Shown in pieces: positions 5,152-10,115 of a stretch of 10,115 nucleotides of DNA (position 1 is the first letter of the stretch; every line of letters starts with the position of its first letter). This DNA comes from Flavobacteriales bacterium (GTDB lineage Bacteria; Bacteroidota; Bacteroidia; Flavobacteriales_F; PHOS-HE28). The stretch is taken from contig JAGQVR010000098.1 of the NCBI GenBank assembly GCA_020437875.1, positions 1-10,115 of the forward strand, in the 5' to 3' direction. The notes below the pieces were generated by a model. That model had not been told where the DNA came from. It saw only the letters and a list, made by a program, of their open reading frames with translations, and made no database searches. A program made the translations under genes and the position numbers.

Positions 5152-6690
5152 ATGCTCGTCAAGGTCCACGGAAGTGCCGTCTTCGGCATCAACGCCACCA
5201 TCGTCACCGCCGAGGTGAACGTGGAGAATGGTGCCTTCTTCTTCCTCGTGGGCCTTCCGGACAGCGCGGTGAAGGAGAGCCAGCAACGCATGGATGCCGC
5301 GCTGCGCAACAACGGACTCTACTTCCCGCGGGGCAAGGGCGTCACCATCAACCTGGCACCCGCGGACATCCGGAAGGAAGGCACCGCCTACGATCTACCG
5401 CTCGCCGTGGGCCTGCTGGCGGCAACGGAACAGGTGCCGGCCGACCTGCTCGCCACGCACTTGATCATGGGTGAACTCTCCCTCGATGGTGGCGTGCGTC
5501 CGATCAAGGGCGCCCTGCCGATCGCGATCGAAGCGAAGAAGCAGGGCTTCAAGGGCATCATCCTGCCCGCCGGCAATGCGCGGGAGGCGGCCATCGTGAG
5601 CGGTCTGGAGGTGTTCGGCGTGGAGCACTTGCGTGAGGTGGTGGACCTGTTGAAGGGATCACCGACCATCGCGCCCACCATCGTGGATGTGGAGGCCGAG
5701 TTCGCGAACAGCAGCCGCAGCTACCCCGTGGACATCGCCGATGTGAAGGGGCAGGAGAACATCAAGCGGGCCTTCGAGATCGCTGCGGCCGGTGGGCACA
5801 ACATCATCCTCATCGGCCCACCCGGCGCAGGCAAGACGATGCTGGCCAAGCGGCTTCCAACCATCCTGCCTCCCCTCAACATCGATGAGGCGCTGGAAAC
5901 GACGAAGATCCATAGCGTGGCCGGTAAGTTGAGGAAGGAGGACAGCCTCCTCAGCGTGCGACCCTATCGTTCGCCGCACCACACGATCAGCGATGTGGCG
6001 CTTGTCGGCGGTGGCTCGTTCCCACAACCCGGCGAGATCAGCCTCGCGCACAACGGTGTTCTCTTCCTCGACGAACTGCCCGAGTTCAAGCGTCAGGTGC
6101 TGGAAGTGCTGCGCCAGCCCTTGGAGGACCGTGTCGTCACCATCAGCAGGGCGAAGTTCACCGTGGAGTACCCGGCCAGCTTCATGCTCGTGGCCGCCAT
6201 GAACCCTTGCCCCTGCGGCTACTACAATCACCCGGAAAAGCAGTGCGTGTGTGCCCCCGGTGTGGTGCAGAAGTACCTCAACAAGGTGAGCGGCCCGCTG
6301 CTCGATCGGATCGACATCCACATCGAGGTGACACCCGTGCCCTTCGCGGAGCTGAGCGCGGAACGACCGAGCGAACGCAGTGCGGACATGCGCGATCGCG
6401 TGATCACGGCGCGCCGCGTGCAACAGGAACGGTATAGCGGCCGAAAGATCCATTGCAATGCGCAGATGGGGAGCAAGGAATTGCGTGAGATCTGCCGGAT
6501 CGATGCTGCGGGCAAGGCCCTGCTGGAGAAGGCGATGGAACGCCTCGGCCTCAGTGCCCGTGCCTATGACCGCATCCTCAAGGTGAGCCGCACCGTGGCC
6601 GACCTGGCCGGTAGTCCCGACATCCGCACCGAGCACCTGGCCGAAGCCATCCAGTACCGCAGCCTGGACCGTGAAGGCTGGGCGGGATAG
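5152..6690 (+). CDS. comM: YifB/ComM family Mg-chelatase-like AAA+ ATPase
   Basis: This 512-residue protein belongs to the YifB/ComM family. The characterised member ComM is a hexameric helicase that promotes branch migration when transformed DNA is integrated into the chromosome. The N-terminal Lon-protease-like (ChlI) fold spans about 1-175 (MLVKVHGSAVFGINA, PADIRKEGTAYDLPLAVGLL). The AAA+ core follows from about 200, with Walker A GPPGAGKT (222-229), Walker B LFLDEL (304-309) and a C-terminal helical Mg_chelatase_C domain (about 405-505) containing LSARAYDRILKVSRTVADL. A four-cysteine cluster C353-P-C355 ... C365-V-C367 sits in the MNPCPCG region and could bind zinc. Length is normal for the family. 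The start fits the usual MLVKxxGSA N-terminus; AGAAGG-like AGAAGG lies at 5145-5150, one base from the ATG, too close for an ideal ribosome site. It follows gmhA by 9 bases and is probably co-transcribed. Confidence 0.95.
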   Translation: MLVKVHGSAVFGINATIVTAEVNVENGAFFFLVGLPDSAVKESQQRMDAALRNNGLYFPRGKGVTINLAPADIRKEGTAYDLPLAVGLLAATEQVPADLLATHLIMGELSLDGGVRPIKGALPIAIEAKKQGFKGIILPAGNAREAAIVSGLEVFGVEHLREVVDLLKGSPTIAPTIVDVEAEFANSSRSYPVDIADVKGQENIKRAFEIAAAGGHNIILIGPPGAGKTMLAKRLPTILPPLNIDEALETTKIHSVAGKLRKEDSLLSVRPYRSPHHTISDVALVGGGSFPQPGEISLAHNGVLFLDELPEFKRQVLEVLRQPLEDRVVTISRAKFTVEYPASFMLVAAMNPCPCGYYNHPEKQCVCAPGVVQKYLNKVSGPLLDRIDIHIEVTPVPFAELSAERPSERSADMRDRVITARRVQQERYSGRKIHCNAQMGSKELREICRIDAAGKALLEKAMERLGLSARAYDRILKVSRTVADLAGSPDIRTEHLAEAIQYRSLDREGWAG

Positions 6691-6750
6691 AACGAAACCT
6701 TTTCGCCCGATCCGCCGTTCGAGGGGGACGAACAAATCCCTCCCGACGCC

Positions 6751-7446
6751 GTGCGCCTATTCCTTGCTGTTCCTTTCCTAGTCCTCACGCTGTCAAGTAC
6801 GGCCCTGACCGCCGGCGACCCCAAGTCCGGGCGGATCTACCTGAGCGATGTGCTTGAACCGACGTCGAAGGGGAAGGCGGCCTACTATATGCAGGCAGAT
6901 GGGAAGGCGGGTGACCTCTTCATCGGAAAGATCTTCTCGATGGACGGCAAGTTGAAGGCGGAGGGCCACTTCCTGGATGAGAAGTTGACATTGGAGCAGG
7001 GTTCGTTCGTGTTCTACCATGCCAATGGGAAGGTGGAAAGCAAGGGGGATTACGTGAAAGGCAGGAAGACCGGTGTCTGGTTGCGCTTTGATCCCTGGGG
7101 CGGTGCCTTGGCGGAGAAGGTCTATGATCCGGAACCACTGGAGAACATCTTATACACGCGGGCCGAGACCATGCCCACCTTCAAGGGTGGTGACGAGCGT
7201 GCGTTCGTGCGTGTGATCAAGGAGGGGGTGAAACTTCCTCCGGGCACCGTCGTCAAAGGTTCCGTGGTGGCCGCCTTCGTGGTCGAGAAGAATGGTGATC
7301 TGAGCGACGTCAAGGTGATCGAGGGGAAGGACAAGGAGGTGGATGACCAAGTGGTGGACGTGATCAAGTCCACCTCGCCCTGGACACCGGGCGTTGACAA
7401 GGGTGTCCCGGTGCGTGTGCAGATGCGCGTGCCGGTCCAGTTCTAA
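6751..7446 (+). CDS. Exported protein with MORN-like repeats and a TonB C-terminal domain
   Basis: The 231-residue protein starts with a GTG codon; the following MRLFLAVPFLVLTLSSTALTA is a good signal peptide (cleavage near residue 21), which supports this start. Residues about 50-130 contain YwqK/MORN-like strands rich in Gly, Tyr/Phe and Lys (GDLFIGKIFSMDGKLKAEGHF, GSFVFYHANGKVESKGDYVKGRKTGVWLRF). Residues about 150-231 form a TonB C-terminal-type domain (GSVVAAFVVEKNGDLSDVKVIEGKDKEVDDQVVDVIKSTSPWTPGVDKGVPVRVQMRVPVQF). The proline-rich linker and a clear membrane anchor of true TonB are absent, so it is more likely a periplasmic or envelope-attached protein than the energy transducer itself. 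In Bacteroidota such proteins are common and often labelled energy transducer TonB on the strength of the last domain alone. It is 60 bases after yifB, with no obvious promoter in the gap, and is followed by a strong terminator. Its partner is unknown. Confidence 0.85.
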   Translation: MRLFLAVPFLVLTLSSTALTAGDPKSGRIYLSDVLEPTSKGKAAYYMQADGKAGDLFIGKIFSMDGKLKAEGHFLDEKLTLEQGSFVFYHANGKVESKGDYVKGRKTGVWLRFDPWGGALAEKVYDPEPLENILYTRAETMPTFKGGDERAFVRVIKEGVKLPPGTVVKGSVVAAFVVEKNGDLSDVKVIEGKDKEVDDQVVDVIKSTSPWTPGVDKGVPVRVQMRVPVQF

Positions 7447-7473
7447 GAACCCAATTACATACACCATAAGCAG

Positions 7474-7501
7474 GAAGGCCCCCGAGCGATCGGGGGCCTT
7501 C
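7474..7501. terminator. Bidirectional hairpin terminator between convergent genes
   Basis: GAAGGCCCCCGA (7474-7485), loop GCGA (7486-7489) and TCGGGGGCCTTC (7490-7501) form a perfect 12-bp, GC-rich stem with a 4-base loop. It lies 27 bases after the TonB-domain gene and 57 bases after the end of secA on the other strand, as expected for a shared terminator of convergent genes. The flanking T-runs are short on both strands, so the stem itself must do most of the work. Confidence 0.85.
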
Positions 7502-7512
7502 GGCTGTCCGGT

Positions 7513-7527
7513 CGGTCCGCTGGACCG
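7513..7527. terminator. Second small hairpin near the secA 3' end
   Basis: CGGTCC (7513-7518), loop GCT, GGACCG (7522-7527) form a perfect 6-bp stem, followed on the + strand by TTGTCTTG. It lies between the main terminator and the secA stop and may back it up for either gene. It is short enough to be coincidental. Confidence 0.3.
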
Positions 7528-7558
7528 TTGTCTTGTGCTGTGATCGATCCGTCTGGAA

Positions 7559-10115
7559 CTAGGCGTCCTTGCCGTGGCACTGCTTGTACTTCTTGCCACT
7601 TCCGCAGGGACAAGGGTCGTTGCGGCCGGGTGCCTTCTCCACGCGGACCGGAGCACTCGGGCGTGGCGGGGGAGGAGGCATGGCTCCCCGGCCGGGCGCG
7701 GCCGCGCCAGCGGTGGGGCGAGCCGCACCAGCGGACGGACGCGCACCGGCATATTGTGGTACCTCCGTACGGCTGGTCTGCACCCGCTGCTGAGGAGGCG
7801 GAGCTTGCTGTGCCTCACGCACCTGCGGTTGCGCCGTGGGCAGTCCGGCCTTCGCCAGGAAGCCGACCACCTCGCCGTTGATCCGTTCGATCATCGCCTT
7901 GAACAGGTTGAAGCTCTCCAGCTTGTAGATCAACAGGGGGTCCTTCTGCTCGATGCTAGCGTTCTGCACGCTGCGACGCAGTTCGTCCATCTCACGCAGG
8001 TGCTCCTTCCACTCGTTGTCGATGATGGCGAGCGTGATGTAGCGCTCGATGCTCGCGATGAGCTCACGGCCCTGGCTCTTGTAGGTCTTGGCCAGGTCCG
8101 TCACCACCTGCATGGTCTTGCTGCCATCGGTGATCGGCACCACGATGTTCTGGTACTGCTGGCCCTGGTTCAGGAACACATCCGTGATCACCGGCATGGC
8201 CTGGTCCGCGGTCACCTTGCCATGGCGGTCGTAGCTGGATAAGGCGGCTTCGTACACCTGCTCCGTGAGCTCCTCCGGCTTCGTGTTCTTGAAGCCCTCG
8301 GCGTCCACCGGGCTCTCGCAGCTCAGGCGGCGGAACAGCTCCAACTGGAAGCCCTCGAAGTCGCCGCTGTCGTGGTATTCGTTCACCACACCGGAGCTCA
8401 CCTCGTAGAACATGTTCAGGATGTCCAGCTTCAGGCGCTCACCGAAGAGGGCGTGGTGGCGGCGCTTGTAGATCACCGTCCGCTGGCTGTTCATCACATC
8501 GTCATACTCCAGCAGCCGCTTCCGGATCCCGAAGTTGTTCTCCTCCACCTTCTTCTGCGCCCGCTCGATGCTGCGCGTCACCATGCTGTGCTGGATCACC
8601 TCGCCCTCCTTCAGGCCCATGGTGTCCATCAACTTGGCGATGCGCTCGCTGTTGAAGAGGCGCATCAGGTCGTCCTCCAACGACACGTAGAATTGCGAGG
8701 AACCGGGATCGCCCTGGCGACCTGCACGACCGCGCAACTGGCGATCGACGCGGCGGCTCTCGTGCTTCTCCGTACCGATGATGGCCAGGCCACCGGCCTC
8801 CTTCACACCGGGCCCGAGCTTGATGTCGGTACCGCGACCGGCCATGTTCGTGGCGATGGTCACCGTGCCGGCCAGACCGGCCTGCGCAACGATCTCCGCC
8901 TCGCGCTGGTGCTGCTTCGCGTTCAACACGTTGTGCGGGATCTTGCGCATGGTGAGCATCTTGCCCATCAGTTCGCTCACCTCCACGCTCGTGGTGCCCA
9001 CCAGCACGGGTCGGCCAGCGTTGCGCAGCTGTTCGATCTCCTCGATCACCGCGTTGTACTTCTCACGCTTGGTCTTGAAGACCATGTCCTCGTTGTCCTT
9101 CCGTACCACCGGCCGGTTCGTGGGGATCACCATCACGTCCAGCTTGTAGATGTCCCACAATTCCTGCGCCTCCGTCTCGGCCGTACCGGTCATGCCGGCC
9201 AGCTTGTGGTACATGCGGAAGTAGTTCTGCAGCGTGATGGTGGCGTAGGTCTGCGTGGCCGCCTCCACCTTCACCTTCTCCTTGCTCTCGATCGCCTGGT
9301 GCAAGCCATCGCTGTAGCGGCGCCCTTCCAGGATACGACCGGTCTGCTCGTCCACGATCTTCACCTTGCCGTCCATCACCACGTACTCCACGTTGTTCTC
9401 GTAGAGCGCGTAGGCGCGGATCAACTGGTTCACCGTGTGGATGCGTTCGCTCTTGATCCCGAAGTCGCGCAGGAGTTCGTCCTTGCGCTTGGCCTTCTCC
9501 TCCGCACTGGCACCGCTCTTCTCGATGTCGGCGATGCTCCCGCCCACATCGGGCATGATGAAGAAGTTCGGATCGTTCACATCACCGCTGATCAGGTCGA
9601 CGCCCTTCTCGGTGAGTTCGATCCCGTGTTGCTTCTCGTCGATGGTGAAGTAGAGCTCCGCATCCACCTTCGGCATGTCCTTGCCCTGGTCCTGCAGGTA
9701 GAAGTTCTCCGTCTTCTGCAGGTGCGCGCGGACCCCGCTCTCGCTGAGGAACTTGATCAGCGCACTGTTCTTCGGCAGGGCACGATGGGCACGCAGCAGG
9801 GCCATGCCGCCCTTCTCCAACTGCTCCTTCGAGGGTGATCCCCCGTCGGCAAGGGCCTTCAGGTTGTCCTTCGCCTCGGTCAATAGTTTCGTGACCAGCT
9901 GGCGCTGGGCGCTGTACAGCCGTTCCACACGCGGCTTGTACTCGTCGAACTGGTGTATCTCGCCCTTCGGCGTGGGGCCGCTGATGATGAGCGGGGTCCG
10001 GGCATCATCCACGAGCACGCTGTCCACCTCATCCACGATGGCGAAGTGGTGCTTGCGCTGCACCAACGCCGACGGTGCGTGCGCCATGTTATCGCGCAGG
10101 TAGTCGAAGCCGAAC
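7559..10115 (-). CDS. secA: Preprotein translocase ATPase SecA, 5' end outside window
   Basis: SecA is the ATPase motor that pushes unfolded preproteins through the SecYEG channel. The frame is open to the right edge: codons upstream of the Met at 10087 read FGFDYLRDN, the conserved SecA segment, so the true start and Walker A lie beyond the window and about 851 residues are visible. Numbering from that internal Met: the DEAD-like box IVDEVDSVL with DEVD at 19-22 and ARTPLIISGP; the IPTNRPV segment opening the second helicase domain; motif V NMAGRGTDI (414-422); motif VI QLRGRAGRQGD (450-460). The wing and scaffold region (YITLAIIDNEWKEHLREMDELRRSV) follows. After about residue 750 comes a roughly 70-residue linker rich in Pro, Ala, Gln and Arg, then the SEC-C zinc motif with C826, C828, C837 and H838 (DPCPCGSGKKYKQCHGK). 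It is convergent with the + strand block. The long + strand frames across it are shadows of this gene. Confidence 0.97.
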   Translation of the reverse strand, partial: FGFDYLRDNMAHAPSALVQRKHHFAIVDEVDSVLVDDARTPLIISGPTPKGEIHQFDEYKPRVERLYSAQRQLVTKLLTEAKDNLKALADGGSPSKEQLEKGGMALLRAHRALPKNSALIKFLSESGVRAHLQKTENFYLQDQGKDMPKVDAELYFTIDEKQHGIELTEKGVDLISGDVNDPNFFIMPDVGGSIADIEKSGASAEEKAKRKDELLRDFGIKSERIHTVNQLIRAYALYENNVEYVVMDGKVKIVDEQTGRILEGRRYSDGLHQAIESKEKVKVEAATQTYATITLQNYFRMYHKLAGMTGTAETEAQELWDIYKLDVMVIPTNRPVVRKDNEDMVFKTKREKYNAVIEEIEQLRNAGRPVLVGTTSVEVSELMGKMLTMRKIPHNVLNAKQHQREAEIVAQAGLAGTVTIATNMAGRGTDIKLGPGVKEAGGLAIIGTEKHESRRVDRQLRGRAGRQGDPGSSQFYVSLEDDLMRLFNSERIAKLMDTMGLKEGEVIQHSMVTRSIERAQKKVEENNFGIRKRLLEYDDVMNSQRTVIYKRRHHALFGERLKLDILNMFYEVSSGVVNEYHDSGDFEGFQLELFRRLSCESPVDAEGFKNTKPEELTEQVYEAALSSYDRHGKVTADQAMPVITDVFLNQGQQYQNIVVPITDGSKTMQVVTDLAKTYKSQGRELIASIERYITLAIIDNEWKEHLREMDELRRSVQNASIEQKDPLLIYKLESFNLFKAMIERINGEVVGFLAKAGLPTAQPQVREAQQAPPPQQRVQTSRTEVPQYAGARPSAGAARPTAGAAAPGRGAMPPPPPRPSAPVRVEKAPGRNDPCPCGSGKKYKQCHGKDA

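Noticed and set aside
4276..5286. 336-residue open frame on the - strand spanning ORF6N, gmhA and the start of yifB
   Set aside because: It crosses three good genes on the opposite strand, and each of those shows family motifs; a shadow frame in high-GC DNA.
5659..6735. 358-residue open frame on the - strand opposite yifB
   Set aside because: It overlaps the whole AAA+ core of YifB in antisense; composition is His/Arg/Gly-rich and no family is recognisable.
6721..6742. GAGGG ... CCCTC inverted repeat in the gap after yifB
   Set aside because: Only 5 bp of stem with a 12-base loop and no T-run; within what chance would give.
8372..9838. 488-residue open frame on the + strand opposite secA
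   Set aside because: It is antisense to a clear SecA and rich in His, Leu and Val, as expected from reading well-conserved high-GC codons backwards; no recognisable domain.
10085..10087. Met codon at 10087 as the start of secA
   Set aside because: The upstream in-frame codons give FGFDYLRDN, a conserved SecA segment, so the gene continues past the right edge.

Overview
The window reads as an ordinary chromosomal stretch from a high-GC member of the Bacteroidota, probably near the Flavobacteriales. Three things suggest this. The gene complement includes TilS close to DsbD, a separate DsbD-N-like protein, a free TonB C-terminal domain protein and a YifB/ComM ATPase. Classical Shine-Dalgarno sites are weak or absent. 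Some intergenic elements resemble the Bacteroidota -33/-7 promoter (TTG / TAnnTTTG). The taxonomic call is inference; no rRNA or other marker is present.

Layout. All genes from the left edge to about 7446 are on the + strand: tilS (5' cut off by the window), a 96-residue conserved protein of unknown function, a 150-residue DsbD-N-like periplasmic protein, full-length dsbD, an ORF6N-domain protein, gmhA, yifB/comM and an exported protein with MORN-like repeats and a TonB C-terminal domain. A strong hairpin terminator at 7474-7501 then separates this block from the convergent secA gene on the - strand, whose 5' end is beyond the right edge. No stretch longer than 300 bases lacks a gene. I see no rRNA, tRNA, CRISPR array or insertion sequence.

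How the genes work together. Most are housekeeping genes: tRNA-Ile2 decoding (TilS), reducing power for the periplasm (DsbD and its N-domain paralogue), ADP-heptose synthesis for LPS (GmhA), branch migration in natural transformation (YifB/ComM) and protein export (SecA). DsbD, the N-domain paralogue, SecA, GmhA and the TonB-domain protein all serve the cell envelope, but the sequence does not show one shared pathway. The DsbD-N-like gene and dsbD are 4 bases apart and are very probably co-transcribed.

The accessory element is the ORF6N gene (3997-4527), a phage-associated family, placed between dsbD and gmhA. It is preceded by an AT-richer spacer holding two inverted repeats, and it carries a perfect 11-bp-arm hairpin inside its coding region. 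That segment is the best place to look for something beyond housekeeping. I did not find a convincing new multi-gene system.
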